Below, in pieces: positions 27,349 through 35,700 of a DNA stretch of 36,537 nt. The position numbers were made by a program, and so were the translations under genes. The notes under the pieces are model-generated. The model did no database searches and was not told the origin of the DNA. It saw only the letters and a program-made list of their open reading frames with translations. The stretch's first letter is position 1. The number at the start of each line of letters is the position of its first letter. The DNA comes from JBBSIN01 sp038232055 (lineage in GTDB: Bacteria; Actinomycetota; Actinomycetes; JADGOV01): positions 1-36,537 of the forward strand of contig JBBSIN010000019.1 of NCBI GenBank assembly GCA_038232055.1, written 5' to 3'.

Positions 27349-28890
27349 TCATCCGCCGGTGGATTCCTGCGTGTCGTCCAGCCCGGGCGTCACGATGTTG
27401 GCCGGCGCGTTCCACTTCTGCTCCAGGGAGCCGTTACAGGTCTCGACGATGACCATGCCCCACTGGTTGAGGTAGTCGGTGTTGCCGGGTTCGCCCAACC
27501 CTGGACCGTCGACCAGGGAAAGGCACAGGCCGTTCTTCGACACGACGTTGTAGCTGGTGGTGTAGACGCGGGTGCTTCTCGTCGGCGTCCACTGCTGGTA
27601 CACCTCGCCGGTGTTGCACGGCTTGACGAGCGCCCGGGTGCCGACGGTCGGCGGGCTGGCGTTGCTGCCCACCTGCAGGCAGTAGGCGCCTGCGGGCGGC
27701 GTCGTCTTGTACTGCTTGCTGGCGGACTGGTAGGTGAACACCTGGTTCCAGGTCAGGAATTTGGGGTCAGGCGTCTGCTTGCAGGGGTAGCCGATCAGCC
27801 ACTTGGCGTTGACGTTCTGGCTTGTCACGTCCAAGCAGTGACCGAAGTACCGGTAGTTGACGAGGTTGCCCACATCCTCACCGGCGGCGCCGGCGCCGAC
27901 CTTCGCCTCTGGCGAGAAGGTGTGCACGTAGTCATAGCCGCCGCTGCACTCGCTCTGCATTTTGACTCGGTCGCCGTTGACTGCCGGGGCGTGCTCAGCG
28001 GTGAAGCACCAGCCGTTGACATTGCCGGTGCCGGCCGCACCCTCGAACCGGCCGACGTCGTTGAAGCTCCACTTCTGCTCCCGCTTTTCGGTGTCACAGG
28101 GCTGCAGCGTGACGAATCTGTTGGTGGTCGAGACAGCCTCCAGACACAGGTTCGTGCCGGCCACCTGCAGCAGCAGGTCGGGCGTGTAGACCCAGTTCTG
28201 GCCGCGCCTGGTCGCGTCACACGCCGCGATGGTCAGCTTGTCGTCCTTGCCGGGGACGTTCGTCGTGGAGTCCACGTCGAGGCACTGCGGGGTGTCCTGG
28301 TTGTAGAGGTGGATGAGACCGCCGGCGATGTTCTCGTTGGTGGTCTCGAACGTGTAGACGGTGCTCAGTGTCCGGTTGCCCGCGCCGGCCATCGACCCCG
28401 GGACGTCGGATCCCGATCCCTTCGACGTCAGCAGGGCGTATGCGGGCACGGCGGTCGGATGCCCGCCGGTGCACGAGATCTGGTTCGAGGTCTGGTTCTG
28501 CCAGGTCTTGCTCTCGGCCGCCGGGTTGGTGGCGTAGTACCGAATCGTGACGGAGTAGTTGAGCGCACCCGGGTTGCTGCTCACCGGCCCGGCAAAGGTG
28601 ACGCCCCCTGCCGTGCACGGGAGGGAACTCAATTTGCCGAGCCCCGAGGTGGTGTCGCGCGCCGCGCGAATCCGGCTCAGCGCCGCGTCGAACCCGGCCT
28701 CCGCTGCGCTCAGCGTCCGGTTCGTCTTGCGGTCCGCCTGCGTCGGCTTGGTCTGAACCAGCACGGTGCCGGCGACGGCCAGGGTCAGCACGCCGGCGAT
28801 CATGATGACGAGCAGGGCGAGGAGGAGGGCTGCGCCGTCCTCGCGCTGGTCGGGGTGCGGAAGGCGTCGCGCGACCCGTTCGGCTCTCAT
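27349..28890 (-). CDS. PilX-like minor pilin with C-terminal ricin-type lectin region
   Basis: 513 residues. The N-terminal part (REDGAALLLALLVIMIAGVLTLAVAG, residues 16–41) is like PilX pilins, which lack the usual GFTLIE box, followed by the pilin-type helix (TLSAAEAGFDAALSRIRAA). From about residue 180 to 495 the sequence has the marks of ricin-B beta-trefoil domains: LCLEAVS/QCLDVDS/HCLDVTS/YCLQVGS/LCLSLVD segments and QxW triplets QNW, QKW, QQW and QKW near 231, 272, 432 and 491, with many cysteines. That length fits two trefoils. The ATG at 28890 overlaps the pilW-like stop. I infer a tip-located, sugar-binding minor pilin. Confidence 0.85.
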   Translation of the reverse strand: MRAERVARRLPHPDQREDGAALLLALLVIMIAGVLTLAVAGTVLVQTKPTQADRKTNRTLSAAEAGFDAALSRIRAARDTTSGLGKLSSLPCTAGGVTFAGPVSSNPGALNYSVTIRYYATNPAAESKTWQNQTSNQISCTGGHPTAVPAYALLTSKGSGSDVPGSMAGAGNRTLSTVYTFETTNENIAGGLIHLYNQDTPQCLDVDSTTNVPGKDDKLTIAACDATRRGQNWVYTPDLLLQVAGTNLCLEAVSTTNRFVTLQPCDTEKREQKWSFNDVGRFEGAAGTGNVNGWCFTAEHAPAVNGDRVKMQSECSGGYDYVHTFSPEAKVGAGAAGEDVGNLVNYRYFGHCLDVTSQNVNAKWLIGYPCKQTPDPKFLTWNQVFTYQSASKQYKTTPPAGAYCLQVGSNASPPTVGTRALVKPCNTGEVYQQWTPTRSTRVYTTSYNVVSKNGLCLSLVDGPGLGEPGNTDYLNQWGMVIVETCNGSLEQKWNAPANIVTPGLDDTQESTGG

Positions 28891-29495
28891 GACCGGGTCA
28901 CCTCCTTGCAGAAGTTCGTCACTGTCAGGTCGGTGTTGCGAGCCGAGAACGTGGTCTTCGTCTCTGCCCGGCCGGCCGGGCGGGCACCGCGCTCGACCAG
29001 CAGGTCGATCGAGAGCTGCTGGTCGCTGTCAGCGGCCGTCGGTTCGGCGACGAATGGCGGCAGCGCGACCGGGTCGTTCACGACACCGACCGCGACGGTC
29101 GCCCACGACGGGGTCGACGAGGGCGTCGTCCCGGGCGTCCAGCTCCGTTGCTGAAGCCGGTCGGTCGACGCCTCGACCCGCCACTGCCGGCACACGTGTT
29201 GACCCTGGGTGTCGGTGGTCAGGAACTCGACGTACCAGTCGGAGCCGACCTTGCCCGGCGTACTGATGGCGTCGGCGTAGCGAACCTGCTTGTCCAGTCG
29301 GTCGAATGCCCGTCTGGCCTGGTCGGCGGCTTCACTGACGCCGTTGGTCTTGCGCAGGTCGGTGGTCATGGCGCCGATGGCGCCCATCATCACCGTGAGG
29401 AGTACGGCGAAGAGCCCCATGGCGACGAGGAGTTCGACGAGGGTGAACCCGGCATCGCGGTGCCCGTCGTCCTGACCGGTCATGACGACGCTCAT
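28887..29495 (-). CDS. PilW-like minor prepilin
   Basis: 202 residues with a class III signal: the cleavage glycine in RDAG, followed by FTLVELLVAMGLFAVLLTVM. The rest is a pilin-like globular domain with a helix (EAADQARRAFDRLDKQVRYAD) typical of PilW/PilJ-type minor pilins. The ATG at 29495 overlaps the pilV-like stop (ATGA), and the stop overlaps the pilX-like start. Confidence 0.88.
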   Translation of the reverse strand: MSVVMTGQDDGHRDAGFTLVELLVAMGLFAVLLTVMMGAIGAMTTDLRKTNGVSEAADQARRAFDRLDKQVRYADAISTPGKVGSDWYVEFLTTDTQGQHVCRQWRVEASTDRLQQRSWTPGTTPSSTPSWATVAVGVVNDPVALPPFVAEPTAADSDQQLSIDLLVERGARPAGRAETKTTFSARNTDLTVTNFCKEVTRS

Positions 29496-30136
29496 CCGTT
29501 GGAGTTGCTGACGTTGAACGAGGAGTCCTGCGTCGGGTCGCGCAGCGTGCTGATGACGTACTCGCACTGCGTGCCGGTTCCTGGACAGGTCTGTCCGCGG
29601 CCGGGTGTCCACTGCACGTCGACGGTAACGCGGTACATCAGTGCACTGTTGGCGACGGCGGTCTTGTCGCAGGTTCCCGCCGTCGCCGGCAGGTAGCAGC
29701 CGTCGACGAACGTCCGCACCGTGTAGTCCACGTTCGCGACGCGGTAGGCGGGCGCGGTGGCGCCGTTCAGCGTGAACGGCACCGTGGGGGTCGACGCCGA
29801 GGTGGCGGCGCTGTCGGACAGCTCGACGTTCTGGGTGAGGTTCACGCTGCCCGGCGTCGCCCACAGCGCGTCGTTGCCCGCTGCGTATCGTCCGGCGAGT
29901 AGCTCACGGGCCGGCACGGCGCGGGTCTGCTCCATGACGCGTTCGGCCATCGCGACGGCCGCCTGTCGCTGCTGCTGGAGGCTGCCGGTCGCCATGGAGC
30001 GCAGGAAGAACCCGGTCGTGGCAAGCATGGCGAAGACGATGAGCCCGAGGGCGACCATGACCTCGATCAGGGAGAACCCGTCGTCCGCATCGTCTTCCCG
30101 GCGCGAGGAACGCGCCATCCCTACGACGATCCTCAC
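29492..30136 (-). CDS. PilV-like minor prepilin
   Basis: 214 residues with the prepilin box DDG|FSLIEVMVALGLIVFAML, the FSLIEVM form being typical of PilV. The GTG start at 30136 is chosen because AGGAG lies exactly five bases upstream; an ATG six codons later (MARSSRRED) has no such site. Four cysteines in the globular part could form two disulfides. It is the first gene after pilA and is separated from it by a strong hairpin. Confidence 0.88.
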   Translation of the reverse strand: MRIVVGMARSSRREDDADDGFSLIEVMVALGLIVFAMLATTGFFLRSMATGSLQQQRQAAVAMAERVMEQTRAVPARELLAGRYAAGNDALWATPGSVNLTQNVELSDSAATSASTPTVPFTLNGATAPAYRVANVDYTVRTFVDGCYLPATAGTCDKTAVANSALMYRVTVDVQWTPGRGQTCPGTGTQCEYVISTLRDPTQDSSFNVSNSNG

Positions 30137-30226
30137 TTCCGCTCCTCTTGCACTCGAGCCTTCGTATACGTCATGTCGGCGGATGGCCGCGAAGTCTTGA
30201 GGCGGACATTTGCGGTGGACATGGAA

Positions 30227-30258
30227 CTGGGGTGGCGCCGGGATCGGCGCCACCCCAG
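30227..30258 (-). terminator. Strong hairpin between pilA and the minor pilin genes
   Basis: Perfect 13-bp inverted repeat CTGGGGTGGCGCC/GGCGCCACCCCAG with a six-base loop, 18 bases after the pilA stop. No T-tract follows. It is a likely partial terminator or RNA-stabilising hairpin that lets pilA mRNA exceed that of the minor pilins. Confidence 0.65.
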
Positions 30259-30276
30259 GACTGTGGGACTGTGCTA

Positions 30277-30729
30277 CTAGCTGGTCGCAGTGAACGTGGT
30301 CACGCCGGTGCAGCCCGTGCCGGTCGGCTGCGCACCGACCGCGCTCTGGAGACCGCCCAGGCCGGAGTCGTACCAGTAGTAGAGACTGGCCGTGGCGCCG
30401 GTCGCGTCGGACTTGGCGTTCTTGCCGCGGATGCAGAAGCCGTCCTTGGCCGCGTTGACCCCGGTCTCGATCGTGTTGCCGGTCGACTTCTTGATCGTTA
30501 CGGCACCGGTGGGGTATTGCTGGCTGTCGGTAAACGCGGACTCCATCTCGTTGGCGGCGGTGCGCATGTCGCTCTTGATGGAGGCGTTGTAGCCCTTCTT
30601 CCGCTGGTTCAGGAAGACCGGGATGGCGATGGCGGCGAGGATGCCGATGATGATGATGACGACGAGGAGCTCGATGAGCGTGAAGCCCGCCTCGCGGTCG
30701 TCGATGGCCTTGCGAATCCGAGAGATCAA
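30277..30729 (-). CDS. pilA: Type IV major pilin
   Basis: 150 residues. A 15-residue leader ends in glycine (DDREAG), then FTLIELLVVIIIIGILAAIA: the canonical type IVa N-terminus with glutamate at mature position 5. The C-terminal half has two cysteines (FCIRG and GCTGV) that could close the usual D-region loop. The start is TTG at 30729, preceded by AAGGGG six bases upstream. It stands at the head of the pilin genes after a long noncoding leader. Confidence 0.95.
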   Translation of the reverse strand: MISRIRKAIDDREAGFTLIELLVVIIIIGILAAIAIPVFLNQRKKGYNASIKSDMRTAANEMESAFTDSQQYPTGAVTIKKSTGNTIETGVNAAKDGFCIRGKNAKSDATGATASLYYWYDSGLGGLQSAVGAQPTGTGCTGVTTFTATS

Positions 30730-30732
30730 CGC

Positions 30733-30830
30733 AGTCCCCTTTCAGGACTCTGAGGTGGCGAACCGGCCCCGGCGGCCTGGCGGGTCTTGGCCCGCCTTGT
30801 GTCCCGGCCTCACTGCCCCTCCCACGGGGC
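30733..30830 (-). other. Structured pilA leader with hairpin over the ribosome binding site
   Basis: Read on the minus strand, several stems are possible: GCCCC/GGGGC (30815–30830), TGAGG/CCTCA closing a domain (30808–30812 with 30751–30755), a perfect GGCGGG/CCCGCC hairpin inside it (30779–30796), and AGTCC/GGACT (30745–30749 with 30733–30737), which covers the AAGGGG ribosome binding site. This suggests translational control of pilA. I could not match it to a known riboswitch. Confidence 0.35.
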
Positions 30831-30869
30831 GGTGTCGGAGCCGGGTCGGCTCGTTTGTTGACAACCCTG

Positions 30870-30897
30870 ATGTCGGCCGCCGCCGCGTCCGCCTTTA
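30870..30897 (-). promoter_or_regulatory. FliA/WhiG-like promoter upstream of pilA
   Basis: On the minus strand TAAA, 16 bases, then GCCGACAT; the sigma-28/WhiG consensus is TAAA-N15-GCCGATAA. Six of eight -10 positions match, but the spacer is one base long. It would give a leader of roughly 130 bases for pilA. Confidence 0.3.
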
Positions 30898-31085
30898 GCA
30901 CCCAATTCCGACGCCCGCGTTCCGTCGAGGCGTTCACTGCACGGTCCCACCGTGCCGAGCCAGTGCCGCGTTCAGCGACCTTCGCCCGGCTGGCCTGGTG
31001 CCACGTCTGCTCGCCCGGTCTACGCGCCGCTCGACTCGCCCGCTCCTGAACCTTCCGCCTTTTGGCACACGCCGCGACCCTTCGA

Positions 31086-31166
31086 CGATCTCCTTCGCTC
31101 GTTCGTGGTGGTTAGTTGATCTCCAAGTGGCCCTGTGAGCAACAACAGCCAGGGCGAAGGAGATCG
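31086..31166. repeat. Palindromic intergenic element, copy B
   Basis: Perfect 13-bp ends CGATCTCCTTCGC (31086–31098) and its complement (31154–31166). Read on the minus strand, the interior (GGCTGTTGTTGCTC, AACCACCACGAA) aligns with the interior of copy A at 2072–2160, so the two are homologous and inverted relative to each other in the window. Confidence 0.75.
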
Positions 31167-31400
31167 CAAACGGGCGTACGACCGGCATCTGCATCCGTGG
31201 GAAGTCGCCAAGGTCGCCCCCGTGGCAAGTCGCCGAGGACTCCACACCTGTGGTCGTTCTCGTCCCGTCAGCCGAACCGTGGAGCCGCGTGAGTGCCGGG
31301 GCACGTACCCGACTCCACAGTGCGCGCGAAGCGGGGTCGGAGGTGGGCGCTCGGGCTGACGGGCCAGGCATTCGCGCCTGGTTGCGCAGGAGCAAGCGCC

Positions 31401-31452
31401 AACCAGCGCGGCCCCGTACCGCGGGCAACCAGCGCACCCTCGTGCCGCGGGA
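31401..31452. repeat. 26-bp direct repeat pair downstream of pilC
   Basis: AACCAGCGC-led units at 31401–31426 and 31427–31452 match at most positions. Noncoding; just after the pilC stop. Confidence 0.6.
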
Positions 31453-31484
31453 GACCGCCCAGCGGCCCGTATCGCGCTGCGCCG

Positions 31485-32708
31485 CTACTTGATCAGGTCG
31501 AAGATCTTGAAGATCGGCATGTAGAGCGCGATGATCATCGAGCCGACGACGACCCCGAGAAAGGCGATCATCAGCGGCTCGATGAGCGCGGTGAGCGACT
31601 CGGTAGTCGCCTCGACCTCTTGGTCGTAGAAGTCACTGATCTTCAACAGCATGGTGTCGAGCGCGCCGGTGTCCTCCCCGACCGCCATCATCTGGACCAC
31701 CATCGGCGGGAAAACCGCGTGGTTCTCCAGCGGCCCGGCGAGTGACTCGCCTTGGCGGACGCTTTGCTGAACGTCCCGCACGGCGCGGGCAAGGACGACG
31801 TTGCCCGTGGTGTCCGCGACGATGTCCAGGCTTTGCAGGATCGGTACGCCGGAACGCATCATCGTGCCGAGGTTGCGGGAGAACCGGCTGAGCGCGATCT
31901 TGCGGAAGAGCATGCCGAAGACCGGCACCTTGAGCTTCGCCGGGTCCACCACGTCGCGGACCTTCGGGTGCAGCCGGTAGCGCCCCCACCAGACGCTGAA
32001 GCCGATCCCGCCCACGATCAGCAAGGGGAACAGGACGCGCAGCGCGTGGCTCAGCAGGATGAGCAGCTTGGTCGGCGCCGGGAGGGAGCCGCCCAGGGTG
32101 ACGAACATCTTGGCGAAGACCGGCACGATGAACAGCAGCATGGCCGTGCACATGAGCATCGCCATGATGAACACCACGACCGGGTACGTCATCGCGGCCT
32201 TGACCTTGCCGCGCAGCTTCACCTCCGCCTCGAAGTTCTCGGCGACCTGCAGCAGCACGGCATCGAGGAAGCCACCCACCTCGCCGGCCATCGTCATGTT
32301 GACCATGAGCGGCGGGAAGGCCTTCGGGTGCTTCGCCATCGCCGTCGACAGGGCGGAGCCGGTCTCGACGTCGGTACGAATCTCGCCGAGGATCCGGGCC
32401 AGCTCCTTGTTCTCCGTCTGGGTGGACAGGATGTTCAGGGCACGAATCAGCGACAGCCCGGAGTTGATCATCGTCGCGAACTGTCGCGAGAACACCGCGA
32501 GGTCCTTGAGCTTGACCTTGGGCCCGAAGCCGGGAAGCTTCAGCTCGCGCTGCAGGCCCGCGTTGCTTTCGCTGATGCTGATGGGCGCGTAGCCCATCCC
32601 CTTCAGCCGGGTGACGACGGCGGTCTGGTTGGGCGCCTCGAGGGTGCCGGAGACCAGCTTGCCGGCGCGGTCGCGGACGGAGTACTGGAACGTCATGGTC
32701 GCTGGCAT
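31485..32708 (-). CDS. pilC: Type IV pilus inner-membrane platform protein PilC
   Basis: Polytopic platform on which the motors act. 407 residues with two T2SSF domains: first LKDLAVFSRQFATMINSGLSL, second IALSRFSRNLGTMMRSGVPIL, each followed by long hydrophobic helices (PVVVFIMAMLMCTAMLLFIV; EPLMIAFLGVVVGSMIIALY). The N-terminal part FQYSVRDRAGKLVSGTLEA is typical. It begins 7 bp after the pilT stop and is the last gene before the long gap. Confidence 0.96.
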   Translation of the reverse strand: MPATMTFQYSVRDRAGKLVSGTLEAPNQTAVVTRLKGMGYAPISISESNAGLQRELKLPGFGPKVKLKDLAVFSRQFATMINSGLSLIRALNILSTQTENKELARILGEIRTDVETGSALSTAMAKHPKAFPPLMVNMTMAGEVGGFLDAVLLQVAENFEAEVKLRGKVKAAMTYPVVVFIMAMLMCTAMLLFIVPVFAKMFVTLGGSLPAPTKLLILLSHALRVLFPLLIVGGIGFSVWWGRYRLHPKVRDVVDPAKLKVPVFGMLFRKIALSRFSRNLGTMMRSGVPILQSLDIVADTTGNVVLARAVRDVQQSVRQGESLAGPLENHAVFPPMVVQMMAVGEDTGALDTMLLKISDFYDQEVEATTESLTALIEPLMIAFLGVVVGSMIIALYMPIFKIFDLIK

Positions 32709-32715
32709 GCCGACT

Positions 32716-33933
32716 TCAGGCCCTTCCGGACAGGCGGTTGAACTCCTCGGCGGCGTGGCACTTCTCGAGCCCGGTCTCGTACGTGATGTGTCCGCTGCGG
32801 ACGAGCTCGGCCAAATGCTGGTCCATCGTGTGCATCCCCTGCCTACCGCCGGCCTGCAGCGCCGAGTGGATCTGGTGCGTCTTGCCCTCGCGGACCAGGT
32901 TGCGGATCGCCGCGGTGGCCACGAGCACCTCGGTGGCGACGACCCGACCGGCGCCGCTCGCCGTACGACACAGCGTCTGGCTCACGATGCCCTGCAGGGC
33001 GCCGGCGAGCTGTACCCGGATCTGCTGCTGCTGGTGCGGTGGGAACACGTCGATGACCCGGTCGATCGTCTGCGCGGCGTCCTGCGTGTGCAATGTCGCG
33101 AAGACCAGGTGACCGGTCTCCGCGGCGGTCAGGGCAACGGAGATCGTCTCCAGGTCGCGCAACTCCCCGACGAGGATCACGTCCGGGTCCTGCCGCAGGA
33201 CATGCTTGAGCGCGTTGGCGAAGCTGTGCGTGTCCTCACCGACCTCGCGCTGGTTCACCAGGCACGACTTGTGCTTGTGCAGGAACTCGATGGGGTCCTC
33301 GACGGTGACGATGTGGTCGTGCCGCTTGCGGTTGGCCAGGTCGACGATCGAAGCGAGCGTCGTCGACTTGCCCGACCCGGTAGGGCCGGTAACGAGGACA
33401 AAACCGCGTTGCAGGGTAGCGAAATCCGCGACTCGTCCGGGTACGCCGAGAGTCTCGAGCGGCTGGATCTCGTACGGGATCACCCGGAAGACGGCACCCG
33501 AGGACTGGCGCTGCCGGTACATGTTCACCCGGAACCGGGCGAGGCTCGGTACGGCGTACGCGAAGTCGAGCTCGAGGGCCTCCTCGAACCGCTCCCGCTG
33601 GCGCTGCGTGATGATGGCGAACAGCAGCTGCTGCAGCCGCCTCGGGGTCAGCGGTTCCTCGTCCAGCGGGACGAGGTGACCGTGCACGCGGACACTCGGC
33701 GGTGCGCCCGCCGTCAGGTGCAGGTCTGAGCCCTTGCGCTCGAGCAGCGTGGAGAGCAGCCGGACGAGCGTGCCGCTGTCTTCGATGCCCTCCACCTGTG
33801 CGGCGCCGCGCATCCGCACCGGCTCGCTGGGCGCCGAGACCGAGGGTGCCGGCGCCACGGCAGCCAACACCGGCGCCGGGACGGGCTGGGCGGGCACCGG
33901 CGCCGATGCACCGAAGTAGTCGTAGGACTCCAC
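32716..33933 (-). CDS. pilT: Type IV pilus retraction ATPase PilT
   Basis: Hexameric ATPase that retracts pili. Walker A GPTGSGKST at about residue 183, IVTVEDPIEF, VGEDTHSFANALKHVLRQDP, the HLVFATLHT histidine box, and the PilT hallmark AIRNLVREGKTHQI. I choose the GTG at 33933 because AAGGAG lies five bases upstream; the ATG at 33972 has no site. About 405 residues, longer than usual because of an Ala/Pro-rich N-terminal linker (residues ~8–45). An 80-bp gap separates it from pilB. Confidence 0.95.
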   Translation of the reverse strand: MESYDYFGASAPVPAQPVPAPVLAAVAPAPSVSAPSEPVRMRGAAQVEGIEDSGTLVRLLSTLLERKGSDLHLTAGAPPSVRVHGHLVPLDEEPLTPRRLQQLLFAIITQRQRERFEEALELDFAYAVPSLARFRVNMYRQRQSSGAVFRVIPYEIQPLETLGVPGRVADFATLQRGFVLVTGPTGSGKSTTLASIVDLANRKRHDHIVTVEDPIEFLHKHKSCLVNQREVGEDTHSFANALKHVLRQDPDVILVGELRDLETISVALTAAETGHLVFATLHTQDAAQTIDRVIDVFPPHQQQQIRVQLAGALQGIVSQTLCRTASGAGRVVATEVLVATAAIRNLVREGKTHQIHSALQAGGRQGMHTMDQHLAELVRSGHITYETGLEKCHAAEEFNRLSGRA

Positions 33934-34013
33934 GCGGGCTCCTTGCGGGCTCGATTGGTTCTCCTCTCGCATCGGCGCGGGCAATCGACCCCTTGAGCGT
34001 GACCGGCGAAACC

Positions 34014-35672
34014 TCAGGCGATGACGCGGAAGATCTCGTCGAGTGACGTCGCGCCCTGGAGCACCTTGTCGATGCCGTCCTGGCGCAAGGTTTCCATCCC
34101 CTGGCCGCGGGCGATGCGACCGATCGCGTCGGCCGACGCGCGCTCGACGGCGAGGCGCTCGATGTCCTCGGTGACGGTCATCACCTCGTGCAGGGCCAGC
34201 CGCCCGTGGTAGCCCGTGTTGGAGCACGATGAGCAACCTCCCGGCCGGAACAGCGTCGGCGGCGACTCGCCGTCGGGCTGCGGGAACCGCGCCCGGCGCA
34301 GCGCCTCGGGACTCGGGACGTACGCCTCCTTGCACTTCGGGCAGAGCCGCCGCGCGAGCCGCTGCGCGAGGACGCAGTCGAGGGCGGACCCGACGAGGAA
34401 CGGCTCGATGCCCATCTCGACGAGGCGACTGACCGCGCTGGGCGCGTCGTTGGTATGCAGCGTGGAGAGCACGAGGTGCCCGGTGAGGGCGGCCTCGATG
34501 GCGATCTGCGCGGTCTCGTGGTCGCGGATCTCGCCGAGCAGCACGATGTCGGGGTCGGCCCGCAGGATCGAGCGCAGCGCCTTCGCGAACGTCAGCCCGG
34601 CCTTCGGGTTGACCTGCACCTGGTTGATGCCGGGCAGCCGGTACTCGACGGGGTCCTCGACCGTGATGACGTTCTTCTCCGGCGTGGAGACCATGTTCAG
34701 CGTCGCGTACAACGTCGTCGACTTCCCCGAGCCAGTGGGGCCGGTGACCAGGAGCATGCCGTAGGGCTTGCGGAAGCTTTCCGCGTAGCGGTCGAAGTTG
34801 CCGGCCCGAAAGCCCAGCTCGGCCAGGTCGAGCCGCGCGGTCGAGTTGTCGAGGATGCGCATGACGACCTTCTCGCCCCAGACGGTCGGCAGCGTCGCCA
34901 CGCGCAGGTCGACCTTGCGGCCGCCCGCGTTGATGGACAACCGACCGTCCTGCGGGATGCGCCGTTCCGCGATGTCGATATCCGACATGATTTTCAGTCG
35001 GCTGACCACGCCGGACTGGATGTTCTTCGGGGGCCGCATCATCTCGTGCAGTACCCCGTCGATGCGGAAGCGGACTCGCATGTCCCGCTCCGCCGGCTCG
35101 ATGTGGATGTCGGATGCCCGGTCCTGGATGGCCTGGGTGATGAGCACGTTGACGAACTTGACGATCGGCGCGTCCTCGACCACCTCGGTCGCCACCGGCC
35201 CCGCGTCGTCGCCGACGTCCATCGAGAGGGTGATGTCGTCGATGCCGTAGTCGGCGCGGTGGTATCGGTTGATCGCCTCCAGCAGGTCGGCTCGGGTGGC
35301 GACTGCAGGACGAAGCTCGCGCCCGGTCACCGACCGTACGTCGTCCACTACCAGCACGTTCGCCGGATCGGCCATCGCGAGCAGCAGCCGACCGTCCTCG
35401 ATGGCGATCGGCAGGACCGTGTGCCGCCGGCAGACGGCGGCCGGTACGGCGGCGACGGCGATGGGGTCGACCGGATAGTCGGAGAGATCGACGAAGCGCA
35501 TTCCCAGCTGACGGGCGAGCGCCGCGACGAGCTGGTTCTCGTTCAGGACCCCGGCGTCGACGAGCACCCGACCCAGGCTCCTACCGACCCGGCGGTGCTC
35601 GTCGTCTGCCTCGTCGAGCTGTGCCGCCGTCGCCAAGCCGTCCTCGAGAAGGACGTCGCGTAGCTGCTTCAC
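34014..35672 (-). CDS. pilB: Type IV pilus extension ATPase PilB
   Basis: Hexameric ATPase that powers pilus extension. 552 residues. The N-terminus carries two tandem MshEN-like motifs 29 residues apart (LRDVLLEDGLATAAQLDEA and LGRVLVDAGVLNENQLVAAL), a pattern that binds c-di-GMP in some PilB/MshE proteins. The core shows Walker A GPTGSGKST near residue 310, VITVEDPVEY, LRADPDIVLLGEIRD, LVLSTLHTND and the zinc-binding CPKC...CSSC tetracysteine. The start is a GTG at 35672 with no obvious ribosome binding site. Confidence 0.96.
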   Translation of the reverse strand: MKQLRDVLLEDGLATAAQLDEADDEHRRVGRSLGRVLVDAGVLNENQLVAALARQLGMRFVDLSDYPVDPIAVAAVPAAVCRRHTVLPIAIEDGRLLLAMADPANVLVVDDVRSVTGRELRPAVATRADLLEAINRYHRADYGIDDITLSMDVGDDAGPVATEVVEDAPIVKFVNVLITQAIQDRASDIHIEPAERDMRVRFRIDGVLHEMMRPPKNIQSGVVSRLKIMSDIDIAERRIPQDGRLSINAGGRKVDLRVATLPTVWGEKVVMRILDNSTARLDLAELGFRAGNFDRYAESFRKPYGMLLVTGPTGSGKSTTLYATLNMVSTPEKNVITVEDPVEYRLPGINQVQVNPKAGLTFAKALRSILRADPDIVLLGEIRDHETAQIAIEAALTGHLVLSTLHTNDAPSAVSRLVEMGIEPFLVGSALDCVLAQRLARRLCPKCKEAYVPSPEALRRARFPQPDGESPPTLFRPGGCSSCSNTGYHGRLALHEVMTVTEDIERLAVERASADAIGRIARGQGMETLRQDGIDKVLQGATSLDEIFRVIA

Positions 35673-35700
35673 GTACGTCGTTGTCGGCGCATCAGGCCGG

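Larger units (their letters stand above)
30730..31484. other. 755-bp noncoding region between pilC and pilA
   Basis: I support no gene here. It holds, from pilA outward, an RNA-structured leader (30733–30830), a possible FliA/WhiG-type promoter (30870–30897), palindromic element B (31086–31166), an imperfect 19-bp direct repeat (31195–31213 and 31220–31238) and a 26-bp direct repeat pair (31401–31452). Long open frames on both strands have no protein-like features and cross the palindrome. Confidence 0.7.

Noticed and set aside
30733..30830. A class I c-di-GMP riboswitch in the pilA leader
   Set aside because: GGGACACAAGGC is reminiscent of the GGGACGCAAAGCC part, but the GGGCAAACC segment, the GNRA hairpin and the order of stems do not fit.
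30934..31437. A 167-codon minus-strand frame in the pilC–pilA gap
   Set aside because: It crosses the palindromic element, has no ribosome binding site or motif, and has an Arg/Ser-rich composition.
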